A DNA stretch of 35,922 nt from Actinomycetota bacterium (GCA_009699705.1 WLNQ01000004.1:1-35922), one strand, 5' to 3'. Counted from the first letter of the stretch, positions 19,204 through 28,431 are shown. A program made the numbers and translations. The notes: generated from the sequence alone by a model not told the origin.

Positions 19204-21341
19204 CGAATCAAAGGATCTCTAGGCATTCCCAGGATTCGTTCTGCAATTACATTTCGACTGATTTCAGATGTTCCGCCGGCGATCGTTAAGGAGCGGTTGA
19301 ACACGTACTGGTAGGTGATTGGCCCGTTTTCTCCATCAACGCCACCGTCTCCAAGGAGCTTCATCGCGAGTTCAGTTGACGACTGAGCAAGTTCTGAAAC
19401 GAGAACTTTGGTGATGTTGCCTTCGGCACCTGGTCCGGAACCGATGACTGCGCGAGTTGCCGCGCGAAGGTTAAGCAAACGGATGACTTGTTCGTGCGCA
19501 ATCGTTTTTCCGACTTCACGGTCATGACCGATGTCTGTCTTCACGCCACCAGGAAGAAGTTCGATGAGATCGTAAGCATCGATGCCATTGCGAGATTGCC
19601 CGCCAATGGTTACGCGTTCGTTGCCAAGTGTTGCGCGGGCTACTGCCCATCCGTTGTTTATGTCGCCAACGACATCGGCATCGGGAACGAACACGGCATC
19701 GAAGAAGACTTCATTGAACATCGTGTCGCCGCTGTTTTCGCGAAGCGGACGAATAGTGACACCTGGAGCATCCATTTTGATCACCATCGCGGTGACACCC
19801 TTGTGCTTTGCGGCATCTGGATCTGTGCGCACAGTTGCCAATCCGAACTGGCAGTGTTGGGCGCCGGAGGTCCAGACCTTTTGGCCATCAACCTGCCAGC
19901 CGCCTTCAACTTTGATTGCCTTGGTCGAAACGGCTGCAGCATCTGAGCCTGCACCAGGCTCAGAGAACAGCTGGCACCATACGGTTTCGCCGAGCATTGC
20001 CGGACGAAGCCAACGTTGCACCTGCTCTTCAGTTGCCAACTGTGAAAGCGTTAAACCAACCCAGCCAGTGATACCAAGGTTTGGCACCTTGATATCCGTG
20101 AATTCTTCTTCGATCACAATCTGTTCGATTGCAGAAGCCTGACGGCCCCAAGGCTTGCCCCAGTGCGGAACCAAGTAGCCGGATTCAAAGAGCACCTGGC
20201 GACGGTCAGCTTCAGCTGCTGCGTGATAAGCAGCAACAGCTGCTTTGGCTTCAGCACGGAAACTCTCTGCTTCCTCGGGAAGATCAAATGCGTACACCCG
20301 TTGGTTGCCATTGGCGCTAAAGGCAGTGAGGTCAGCGGCTGCATCGTCAGAGTTTCCGAACAGCACAGCTAATGCTGCGGCGCGCTTGAAGTAAATATGC
20401 GCGTCGTGAACCCAAGTGAAGCCGATACCTCCATGAATCTGAATGTTCTTGCGAGCATTGAATTCGTAGGCAGGAAGTGACAACGCAGCGGCGGCAGCAG
20501 CAGCAATAGGGCCACGCTTTGGATCAAGACCTGTGCGGGCCGCGTCCCAAGCAAGTGCGGTAGCCATTTCGGTTTGAATCAACATGTTCGCGCAGTGATG
20601 CTTAATCGCTTGGAATGTTGAGATCGTGCGACCAAACTGTTCGCGGATCTTTGTGTATTCCGTTGCCATTTCAGAAGTGACTCGTGCGCCACCGGATGCT
20701 TCAGCGGAAGCCAGCACCCGCCCGATGCGGTGTGCGAGTTCGCCGCCGCCAACGATTACTTCAGCATCAACGTTTTTGAGTTCAACCTTTGCATTACGAC
20801 GGCTTGAGTCGATGGATGTATTCGCAGTGATGGTCACGCCGCTTGCGTTAGCTGCAACGATCACAAGATCATTGCCGACAACAAAGGCGAGGTGCGTTGC
20901 AAGTTCAGCCGAGGTCACTGCCTTTGCTGAGCCGCTGACCTTGCCGCCAGCGAGTACGAGATCTGAATGCAGTGCGAAACCTGCGACCGAAACTCCCTCT
21001 GCAAAGCTGGGAAGAAGTGATGTCTGCTGAGCGGCAGAGCCGGCAGCTGCAATCGTTGCAGAAGTGACCACCGTTGTGAGGAAAGCTCCTGGTGCGCAAA
21101 CCCGACCCAGTTCCTCGACCACGATGGCGAGTTCTTCAAGGCCGTAACCCTGACCGCCCACATTTTCAGGCAGGTGGAGGCCAAACATGCCGTTGTCTTT
21201 GAAGGCAGACCAATAGGCGGGTGTGACTTCCTTGTCAGCATCCAAAGTTGCGCGAGCCTGGGCTACGCCACCGTTGTCAGCAAGCAGTGAGCGTGCGACA
21301 TCAGCCAGCGAGCGGTGCTCTTCGGTAAGCGCGAGGGACAT
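19200..21341 (-). CDS. Fused two-domain acyl-CoA dehydrogenase (FadE34-like architecture)
   Basis: N-half: LPENVGGQGYGLEELAIVVEELG ... IQIHGGIGFTWVHDAHIYFKR. C-half: FSEPGAGSDAAAVSTKA ... VDGQKVWTSGAQH ... AGGTSEISRNVIAERILGMPRD. Start ATG 21341 with AAAGGAAG. Confidence 0.9.
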   Translation of the reverse strand: MSLALTEEHRSLADVARSLLADNGGVAQARATLDADKEVTPAYWSAFKDNGMFGLHLPENVGGQGYGLEELAIVVEELGRVCAPGAFLTTVVTSATIAAAGSAAQQTSLLPSFAEGVSVAGFALHSDLVLAGGKVSGSAKAVTSAELATHLAFVVGNDLVIVAANASGVTITANTSIDSSRRNAKVELKNVDAEVIVGGGELAHRIGRVLASAEASGGARVTSEMATEYTKIREQFGRTISTFQAIKHHCANMLIQTEMATALAWDAARTGLDPKRGPIAAAAAAALSLPAYEFNARKNIQIHGGIGFTWVHDAHIYFKRAAALAVLFGNSDDAAADLTAFSANGNQRVYAFDLPEEAESFRAEAKAAVAAYHAAAEADRRQVLFESGYLVPHWGKPWGRQASAIEQIVIEEEFTDIKVPNLGITGWVGLTLSQLATEEQVQRWLRPAMLGETVWCQLFSEPGAGSDAAAVSTKAIKVEGGWQVDGQKVWTSGAQHCQFGLATVRTDPDAAKHKGVTAMVIKMDAPGVTIRPLRENSGDTMFNEVFFDAVFVPDADVVGDINNGWAVARATLGNERVTIGGQSRNGIDAYDLIELLPGGVKTDIGHDREVGKTIAHEQVIRLLNLRAATRAVIGSGPGAEGNITKVLVSELAQSSTELAMKLLGDGGVDGENGPITYQYVFNRSLTIAGGTSEISRNVIAERILGMPRDPLIR

Positions 21342-21430
21342 GTTGCTTCCTTTCAAAGTTCAAAGATCAGGAGACTTCAAGAATATTAGCGGAATTGTAC
21401 AACTCTTTAGCCCAAATGACTCAGAAAAGT

Positions 21431-21466
21431 CTGATGGCCCAATCCAAGGTCGGATTGGGCCATCAG
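21431..21466 (-). terminator. Rho-independent terminator of the minus-strand CoA-transferase gene
   Basis: Perfect 15-bp stem CTGATGGCCCAATCC/GGATTGGGCCATCAG, 6-nt loop; followed on the minus strand by ACTTTTC. Confidence 0.85.
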
Positions 21467-21479
21467 AACTGTTCGTGAA

Positions 21480-22712
21480 TTAGGTGACTGCGCCTGCAAT
21501 CTTCATCTCAATGAGTCGTTCCATTGAAATACCAAGCTCGGTGAGAACCTCGTCAGTGTGCTCAGCGAACTGAGGCGCACGGGTCAGGGTTGGGTTCTCC
21601 TCATCGAAGAGCACTGGGTTGGCAATAAGCTCGCGAGTCTTACCTTCAGCGTCGACAACCTTGGCGACTAAACCATTGGCTCGAATTGAAGGATCCTGGC
21701 TGATATCCCAGAAGTCAGCGACAACTGCCCACTGGCCATCTTGCTTACTTAGGGTCGTCTTGATCTCTTCGAGAGTCAAAGTGTTGAAGAGTGCCTTGAC
21801 CATCTCGCGACCGTCATAACCGTTGGCAACAATGGTCTCTGCGTTGCTGAAGCGCTCGTCTGCCTTCCACTCCGGCTTGTTGAACACATCGCAGAATCCT
21901 GGCCAGTAGGCGCCTGGCTGGAGCATGGTCAGCATCACAAACTTGCCATCACCAGTGCGGTAGGCGCCAGTCAATGGGTTACCTGGAGTGCCGGCAACTG
22001 GAAGTGATGGAGGAGGAGTAGGTCCACCGAGCAACATTGCCAAGTTGGAACCAAATTGAGTAGACCAGGCACCCACACCGAGAAGGGAGACGTCAACGAC
22101 GGCCGCTTCACCAGTGGTTGCGCGCTTGTATAACGCGGCCGCGACGCCGCCGGCGATGGTCATGCCACCAGCGTTATCGCCGTAAGCACCTGTTGGCATT
22201 GCGGTGAGTTCTTCGGCATCTGCCCAAGTGGTTGCGCGAGCTGCGCCGGAACGAGCCCAGAAGCCAGTTGAGTCGTAGCCGCCCTTTGCGCGCTCTTCGC
22301 CCTTGTTACCAAAGGCAGTTCCACGCACGTAGATGATGTTTGGGTTCAGTGCCTTGATCTGGTCGACGTCAATTCCCATCTTGATGCGAGCACCAGGCAG
22401 GAAGTTCGTGAGGAAAACGTCGCTGTTCTTCACGAGTTCAGCAAGGACTTCTTGAGCTTCAGGCTTGGTGAGGTCCAGGCCGATACTGCGCTTGCCACGG
22501 TTGGGTCCCTCCATGATTGGAAAGAAAGTTGAGCCGGGCACGAGGGCATCCAGGCCCATGACCCGAACTAATCCGCGCTGGGCGTCGCCGGTGACAGCAT
22601 GCTCAACCTTGATGACCTCAGCACCCCAGTCAGCGAGTACCGCTCCAGCTGCAGGGACAAAAGTGAACTGCGCGATCTCAAGGACGCGCACCCCCTTCAT
22701 TGGACCAGTCAT
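21480..22712 (-). CDS. Family III CoA-transferase / alpha-methylacyl-CoA racemase family (CaiB/BaiF)
   Basis: MKGVRVLEIAQFTFVPAAGAVLADWGAEVIKVEH, NRGKRSIGLDL, AYGDNAGGMTIAGG. Start ATG 22712 with AAAGGAG. Confidence 0.9.
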   Translation of the reverse strand: MTGPMKGVRVLEIAQFTFVPAAGAVLADWGAEVIKVEHAVTGDAQRGLVRVMGLDALVPGSTFFPIMEGPNRGKRSIGLDLTKPEAQEVLAELVKNSDVFLTNFLPGARIKMGIDVDQIKALNPNIIYVRGTAFGNKGEERAKGGYDSTGFWARSGAARATTWADAEELTAMPTGAYGDNAGGMTIAGGVAAALYKRATTGEAAVVDVSLLGVGAWSTQFGSNLAMLLGGPTPPPSLPVAGTPGNPLTGAYRTGDGKFVMLTMLQPGAYWPGFCDVFNKPEWKADERFSNAETIVANGYDGREMVKALFNTLTLEEIKTTLSKQDGQWAVVADFWDISQDPSIRANGLVAKVVDAEGKTRELIANPVLFDEENPTLTRAPQFAEHTDEVLTELGISMERLIEMKIAGAVT

Positions 22713-22852
22713 GAACGCTCCTTTAATCAATCGGACTTTGGAAGGCCTCACCGTAATGCTTTCGGTAGGGGCTTCGCCAGACTTTAGCAACCTCAAAAAA
22801 AATCGAGAAAAAAACCCGAAAACCCTCTTGCGGGAATTTATAGTAAGTATTA

Positions 22853-22867
22853 CGGTAACTGTTATCG
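22853..22867. promoter_or_regulatory. Near-palindrome, candidate operator in a divergent promoter region
   Basis: CGGTAAC-T-GTTATCG (6 of 7 arm positions complementary) between divergent genes 21480..22712(-) and 22929..24071(+). Confidence 0.35.
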
Positions 22868-22928
22868 GTCAACGCCGACCTGGTTCTGCCTCTATGAATG
22901 AACCATCCCTGTCTGATGAGGAGTAAAA

Positions 22929-24071
22929 ATGCTCGAAAAGGACGTACAGATCATCAGTGTCGATGACCATGTCATCGAACATCCAAATGTTTGGCAAGAT
23001 CGCCTTCCAGCGAAGTTCAAAGAAGCAGGCCCGAACCTGGTTCGTGATGCCGTCAACGGTGACCACTGGGTCTTTGAAGGCGAAAAAGCAGGCAACTTCG
23101 CACTGAACGCAGTTGCTGGCCGAGCAAAAGAAGACATCGCAATGGACCCACGTTCATACGACGACATGCGCGATGGCTGCCATGACATCCATGAGCGCAT
23201 CAAGGACATGGACATCGAAGGTGTTCACGCACAATTGAACTTCCCAAACATGCCTGGGTTTGCAGGAACTACTTTGGCTATGGCCAAGGATAAGGAACTG
23301 GGACTTGCTTGCGTTCAGGCATACAACGACTGGATCCTTGACGAATGGTGCGCTCCGTACCCAGAGCGTCAGATTCCTTTGATGATCATGCCTTGGTGGG
23401 ATGTTGACCTGATGGTCAAGGAAATCCACCGCACGGCAGACAAGGGCGCGAAGAGCTTCACCTTCGTGGAACTTCCACACAAGTTGGGTCTGCCTTCTTG
23501 GCACACTGATCACTGGAACCCAATGTTGCAGGCTTCACAAGAGCGCGATATGCCAATCAGCATCCACTTTGGTTCCGGCGGAGCTCCTCTGGGTGTTTCT
23601 CAAGAAGGTATGTCGACGAACTTCACTATCGGGATTTCACTCTTTGCACTGAACTCAGCAATGGCCACTGCAGAACTGCTTTTGTCACCTGTATTCCACA
23701 ACTACCCAGGTGTGAAGTTCATCCTGAGTGAAGGTGGAATCGGCTGGGTTCCTTACATGCTCGAGCGCATCGACTACGTCTGGGATCGTCACCGTTGGTA
23801 CAACGACGTCAACCGCGAAGTAAAGCCTTCTTCATTGTGGAAGACCAACATGTACGCACCGTTCATTTACGACGATGCCGGTATCTTCTCCCGTCACCTC
23901 ATTGGTATCGAGAACATCATGTTTGAGTCTGATTACCCTCACTCAGACAGCAACTGGCCACACACCCGCAAGATGCTCGAAGAGTCCCTTGCCAATGTGC
24001 CAAATGATGAAGCTCGTTTGATCGCAGAAGGAAATGCTCGTCGCGTGTACAACTTCCCACGCGTCAGCTAA
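22929..24071 (+). CDS. Amidohydrolase-family (amidohydrolase 2 type) metal-dependent hydrolase
   Basis: ISVDDHVIEHPNVWQDRLP, ISIHFGSGG, FHNYPGVKFILSEGGIGWVPYMLERIDYVWDRHR, IMFESDYPHSDSNWP. Confidence 0.88.
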   Translation: MLEKDVQIISVDDHVIEHPNVWQDRLPAKFKEAGPNLVRDAVNGDHWVFEGEKAGNFALNAVAGRAKEDIAMDPRSYDDMRDGCHDIHERIKDMDIEGVHAQLNFPNMPGFAGTTLAMAKDKELGLACVQAYNDWILDEWCAPYPERQIPLMIMPWWDVDLMVKEIHRTADKGAKSFTFVELPHKLGLPSWHTDHWNPMLQASQERDMPISIHFGSGGAPLGVSQEGMSTNFTIGISLFALNSAMATAELLLSPVFHNYPGVKFILSEGGIGWVPYMLERIDYVWDRHRWYNDVNREVKPSSLWKTNMYAPFIYDDAGIFSRHLIGIENIMFESDYPHSDSNWPHTRKMLEESLANVPNDEARLIAEGNARRVYNFPRVS

Positions 24072-24087
24072 TTCTCTACACAGAATC

Positions 24088-24130
24088 AAATGCAGTGCCC
24101 GGATTTTTCCGGGCACTGCATTTTTCTTTT
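24088..24130 (+). terminator. Rho-independent terminator after amidohydrolase
   Basis: Perfect 16-bp stem AAATGCAGTGCCCGGA/TCCGGGCACTGCATTT, TTTT loop, then a T-rich tail. Confidence 0.93.
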
Positions 24131-24172
24131 TAAAGCGGTTGCAGGAAGTGCGAAGGATCCCTAACGTGCTGA

Positions 24173-25138
24173 ATGAATTCTCAGACAAAACTGCTGTTGG
24201 ACGGAGCACCCTTGAGTAACGCACTGCCACTCGCTGGCCGAGTCACGTTGATTACTGGCGCTGGAAGAGGAATTGGTCGAGAGCATGCGCTTGCGTTTGC
24301 TCGACTCGGCTCCGCAGTCGTGGTCAATGATTTTGGTGGGGCCGGTGATGGCAGTGGTGGATCACATGAACCAGCCGAGCAGGTCGTTGCAGAAATTCAA
24401 GCGATGGGAGGGCAAGCGGTAGCTCAATTTGGCGATGTTTCCGATCCCAAATGTGCCCAGGAAATGGTTGAGATCGCACTACGCGAATACGGTGACATTC
24501 ACACATTGGTGAACAATGCGGGGAACCTTCGTGACAAGACCATCCTGAACATGGCAGTTGAGGATTTTGAGTCGGTTATTAATGTGCACTTGAAGGGCAC
24601 GTTCTTAACAACTCAAGCGGTTGGACGCTATTGGAAAGATGCGGTCAAAGAAGGCAAGGCCCAAGATCCTCGAATCGTGAACACCACATCGGGTAGTGGA
24701 CTCTTTGGTAATTTTGGGCAAGGAAACTATTCGCCGGCCAAAGCCGGAATTGCCGCATTCACAATCGTCACTTCTTTGGAATTCGCAAAGATGGGCGTGC
24801 TCGCAAACTGCATCGCGCCTGTAGCGAAAACTCGCTTACTTGGAACTGTTGGTACACCAATGGAGCTAAAAGAGGGCTACGACCCGTTCAATCCGGCATA
24901 TATTTCCAACGCAGTGTCGTGGCTTGGTGGTCCGGATTGTTCAGTGACCGGACGAGCCTTCAGTGTCGTTGGTGGATACATCGGTGTTGCTGAAGGTTGG
25001 CAGATAGGCGCGACCGTGTTGAACGAAGATGGACCGCTCACGTACGAAATGATTAATGAGCGACTGCCAAAGGCAGTTGCTGATTCTAGGCCGAATGCGT
25101 CGCCAGGAGCCTCGCATCCATTTTCAATGCGAGGTTAA
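24173..25138 (+). CDS. SDR of the HSD17B4/MFE-2 dehydrogenase type ((3R)-hydroxyacyl-CoA dehydrogenase-like)
   Basis: LITGAGRGIGREHALAFARLGSAVVVNDFGG, LVNNAGNLRDKTILNM, GNFGQGNYSPAKAGIAAF. Confidence 0.9.
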   Translation: MNSQTKLLLDGAPLSNALPLAGRVTLITGAGRGIGREHALAFARLGSAVVVNDFGGAGDGSGGSHEPAEQVVAEIQAMGGQAVAQFGDVSDPKCAQEMVEIALREYGDIHTLVNNAGNLRDKTILNMAVEDFESVINVHLKGTFLTTQAVGRYWKDAVKEGKAQDPRIVNTTSGSGLFGNFGQGNYSPAKAGIAAFTIVTSLEFAKMGVLANCIAPVAKTRLLGTVGTPMELKEGYDPFNPAYISNAVSWLGGPDCSVTGRAFSVVGGYIGVAEGWQIGATVLNEDGPLTYEMINERLPKAVADSRPNASPGASHPFSMRG

Positions 25139-25992
25139 TGATGGCACTTGATTTCAATGCAATTGGTAATTCGACGGAGCCTGCGCGGATTAGTTGGAAT
25201 TCAGATCGAGCGTTGCTTTATGCGGTAGGTGTGGGTGCCGGGCAGGAAGATCCGATGAAGGAACTCCAATTCACGACTGAGAATAGTGAAGGCGTCACTC
25301 AGCAGGTATTGCCGACATTTGCCGTGATGCTCGGCGCTTCCACCCCAAATTTGCCCATGGTGATGTACGGAGATATCGATCGCAGCAAATTGCTACACGG
25401 ACAGCAAGCTATTCGACTTCACCGCCCGATTCCTGTTCAGGGAGAAGGTCTGCAAACGATGACTCTTATTGGGATTTACGACAAAGGCAGTGGCGCACTT
25501 GCCTTACGTAAGACTTCAGTGACTGACCTCGAGGGCAACCTGATCGTTGAATGCGTGAATGGTTCATTCATTCGCGGCGCAGGTGGTTTTGGTGGCCCTA
25601 GCGTTCCAGAAGACGAATGGAATTTGCCGACCCGGCCCGCAGACCATGTGATTCACCAGCGCACTCGCGACGATCAGGCGCTTATTTACCGACTCTCGGG
25701 TGATCGTAATCCTTTGCACAACGATCCAACTTTTGCTGCGCGCGCGGGCTATCCCATGCCAATTCTGCATGGGCTTTGTAGTTTTGGTTTTGTCGGACGA
25801 GCGCTTTTGCACGCCACGTGTGGTTCGGATGTTTCAGCGTTTCGTGGGATGTCAGTGCGGTTCTCCAAGCCAGTGATGCCTGGACAAACTCTGACCACTT
25901 CAATGTGGGTTAAGGGCGGACAAGTGCAATTTCAGACAAAAGTAGGAGACAGTGTGGTGCTCGATCGCGGAACGGCTGAGGTAAGTGCATGA
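25138..25992 (+). CDS. MaoC-family (R)-specific enoyl-CoA hydratase 2, double hotdog
   Basis: Hydratase-2 motif YRLSGDRNPLHNDPTFAARAGYPMPILHGLCSFG; overlaps the SDR stop by 1 nt; length fits two hotdog domains. Confidence 0.9.
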   Translation: MMALDFNAIGNSTEPARISWNSDRALLYAVGVGAGQEDPMKELQFTTENSEGVTQQVLPTFAVMLGASTPNLPMVMYGDIDRSKLLHGQQAIRLHRPIPVQGEGLQTMTLIGIYDKGSGALALRKTSVTDLEGNLIVECVNGSFIRGAGGFGGPSVPEDEWNLPTRPADHVIHQRTRDDQALIYRLSGDRNPLHNDPTFAARAGYPMPILHGLCSFGFVGRALLHATCGSDVSAFRGMSVRFSKPVMPGQTLTTSMWVKGGQVQFQTKVGDSVVLDRGTAEVSA

Positions 25993-26405
25993 GTGGGAAG
26001 TTATTGCCTAACCCAACACCGGAAACTCGGATCTACTGGGAAAAAACAGCGTTAAACGAGTTATGGATGCCATATTGCCAAACCGATGGCTGGGTATTTC
26101 CTCCCCGTTTTCACTGCCCAACGTGCGCATCAACTGAGTTTGAATGGCGTCAACTCTCGGGCCGCGGAACGATTGCGTCATTCATCATCACGCATCGCGG
26201 TGGCGCCGGATATCAAGATGAAGTGCCATATTTCATCATTTTGGTCGACCTAGAAGAGGGCCCACGTTTGGTGGGGAATCTCTACGGCGTTCCAGTGGAA
26301 CCAACAGCTGTTGAAGTCGGGATGCCCGTTGAAGTTTTCTTTGAGCTTCGAGACGGAATACATCTTCCGCAATGGCGTCCAGCCGGATCGAAGGTGACGA
26401 TATGA
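25989..26405 (+). CDS. OB-fold protein (DUF35 family) with degenerate Zn-ribbon
   Basis: YCQTDGWVFPPRFHCPTCAS (second Cys of the first knuckle is Asp), SGRGTIASFIITHRGG; 4-nt overlaps on both sides. Confidence 0.85.
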   Translation: MSGKLLPNPTPETRIYWEKTALNELWMPYCQTDGWVFPPRFHCPTCASTEFEWRQLSGRGTIASFIITHRGGAGYQDEVPYFIILVDLEEGPRLVGNLYGVPVEPTAVEVGMPVEVFFELRDGIHLPQWRPAGSKVTI

Positions 26406-27541
26406 CCTACGAAGAAATCGTGATTGTCGGAGCAGCTGAATCTGAATTGATCGGCATCGTTCCTGACGTTTCGGCAACAGGACTTGCTATTGGCTCTGCG
26501 CTTCGCGCTTTGGACGACGCTGGCTTGAAGCCGTCAGATGTTGATGGCATTGCTGGAACATTGCATGTTTCAGAACTTGCACTCCAGCTTGGGGTGAAAC
26601 CTCGATATGCCGATGGCACCAATGTCGGCGGCTGCTCGTACATGCTGCATGTAAGGCACGCAGTTGCTGCACTTCGCAGTGGCATGGCTGATGTCGTCGT
26701 GATCATGCATGGGGAGTCCGGAAGATCACGCGTGGGATCACCGCCGATGGCCATGGATATGGCTACAGCGTCAGGTCAGTTTGAGCGACCGTATGGCATC
26801 GCAGGAACGTTCTCTATGTTCACGATTCCCACGATGGCCTACCTGCATAAATATGGGCTGGATGAGACAGCTCTTGCCCACGTGTCTGTAGCTCAATCAA
26901 AGTGGGCAGCGCAACAACCAAGGGCACTTCGGCAAAAGGTGCTTAGCGTTGAAGACGTGATGGAATCCAAGATGATCTCTTGGCCGTTTAGAGTTCTTGA
27001 GTGCTGTCCTGTCACCGATGGTGGCGGTTCACTAGTTCTCACGACTGCGAAACGTGCCGCTGACATGGATCTCAAGTACAAGCCAGTTGTGGTTGCGGGC
27101 ACTGGTGAACTTGTTGAAGGTGCAGGTTCGTCATTCATGGAAGACCTCACAAGTTTCCGCGCTTTCCGTGAGTCGTCTGCTGAAGCTTTCAGAACAGCTG
27201 ACATGACGGTGAACGATATTGACCACCTTATGATTTATGACGCTTATGCGCACGTCCCGCTTTACGGCTTGGAAGATCTGGGCTTTGTCGGGCGTGGCGA
27301 GGCGTCCGAGTTCATTAAAAGTGGGGCAACTAGCCCCGGTGGCTCCCTGCCAATGAACACGAACGGGGGTGGATTGATGTACACCCATACCGGGATGTAC
27401 GGGATGTTCGCGCTCCAAGAAGGCGTGCGTCAGATTCGCGGAACGTCGCCGGCACAAGTTGAAGGTGTACAAACAAGTTTTGTGCAAGGTGTGGGTGGAA
27501 TGTTTGGCGCAGCGGGTGCGGTGGTTCTAAGAACGCAATAG
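26402..27541 (+). CDS. Thiolase-like lipid-transfer protein (Ltp2-like; candidate aldolase)
   Basis: SALRALDDAGLKPSDVDGIAGT, LMIYDAYAHVPLYGLEDLGFVGRGEASEFI, MNTNGGGLMYTHTGMYG. ATG 26402 couples to the DUF35 stop. Confidence 0.88.
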   Translation: MTYEEIVIVGAAESELIGIVPDVSATGLAIGSALRALDDAGLKPSDVDGIAGTLHVSELALQLGVKPRYADGTNVGGCSYMLHVRHAVAALRSGMADVVVIMHGESGRSRVGSPPMAMDMATASGQFERPYGIAGTFSMFTIPTMAYLHKYGLDETALAHVSVAQSKWAAQQPRALRQKVLSVEDVMESKMISWPFRVLECCPVTDGGGSLVLTTAKRAADMDLKYKPVVVAGTGELVEGAGSSFMEDLTSFRAFRESSAEAFRTADMTVNDIDHLMIYDAYAHVPLYGLEDLGFVGRGEASEFIKSGATSPGGSLPMNTNGGGLMYTHTGMYGMFALQEGVRQIRGTSPAQVEGVQTSFVQGVGGMFGAAGAVVLRTQ

Positions 27542-27576
27542 GTTTGGTCCGAAAACACAACAACGAAAGGTTCCCC

Positions 27577-28422
27577 ATGGAGCATTACTCAGCACCAGAT
27601 ATTGAAACTTGGAAAGAAGCGGGTCTTGATTTCTATGTGAAGAATCAGGTTGCCTTTATCATCCTGAATCGTCCACACATCAAGAATGCCGTGACGCACC
27701 CATTGCGCAACGCGATCTTAAAAGCGCTAGATGAGGTCAACATCAACGCTGGTATTCGAGCAGCTGTTATCCATGGTGCGGGCGGGGCCTTTTGTTCCGG
27801 CGCGGATCTGAGCGAGCCGGATCACACCGAGATTCCAGTTGACCACCGCAGAGGAGAGCGCCACCATGTGAGCCGCGAAGACGGTCTCATGTTCGGCTGG
27901 TACCGAATCATCGAAAAAATGTGGACGAACACAAAGCCAATTGTGACAGCGGTAGACGGTGCTGCTTATGGCTTTGGTTGCAACTTTGGTTTTGCTGGCG
28001 ATTACATCGTGGCCGGTGACACTGCGCGTTTCTGTGAGATTTTCGTTACCCGTGGGCTTCCGCTTGAAGCCAGTGGTGCGTACTTGCTTTCACGTAGCGT
28101 GAGCCCAGCTCGGGCTAAGGAAATCGCACTGTTTGGTGAGCCACTTCTTGCTGCTAAGGCTCTGGAATGGGGCTTAGTCAATGTGGTTGTTCCTGCAGCC
28201 GAGGTTCTCGCGAAGGCCACGGAGGTTGCTGAGAAGTTGGCAAGTGGCCCAACGATCATGATTGGCCAGATCAAGGCACAGCTCAACGATGCGCTTGATC
28301 AAAACCTGCGCCAAACCTGGAAAGACGAGGTTACCTACCTTGGCCTTGGATCCGGCTCAGACAGCCAGGAAGCCATGCTTGCATTCAAGGAAAAACGCGC
28401 TCCGAAGTTCACCGGACGTTAA
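27577..28422 (+). CDS. Enoyl-CoA hydratase/isomerase (crotonase) family
   Basis: AAVIHGAGGAFCSGADLSE, KPIVTAVDGAAYGFGCNFGFAGDYIVA. Start ATG 27577 after GAAAGG. Confidence 0.9.
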   Translation: MEHYSAPDIETWKEAGLDFYVKNQVAFIILNRPHIKNAVTHPLRNAILKALDEVNINAGIRAAVIHGAGGAFCSGADLSEPDHTEIPVDHRRGERHHVSREDGLMFGWYRIIEKMWTNTKPIVTAVDGAAYGFGCNFGFAGDYIVAGDTARFCEIFVTRGLPLEASGAYLLSRSVSPARAKEIALFGEPLLAAKALEWGLVNVVVPAAEVLAKATEVAEKLASGPTIMIGQIKAQLNDALDQNLRQTWKDEVTYLGLGSGSDSQEAMLAFKEKRAPKFTGR

Positions 28423-28431
28423 AACAACGAG

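Noticed and set aside
19582-20142. 186-aa plus-strand ORF
   Set aside because: Antisense to the fused ACAD gene; composition reflects a codon shadow.
27577-28422. Apparent loss of both canonical crotonase glutamates (GFGCNFGF and FCEIFVTRGLPLEASGAYLL)
   Set aside because: Matches a common crotonase subgroup with GCN and an acidic residue displaced to the xxExxGAYLL position, so not evidence of an inactive or novel enzyme.
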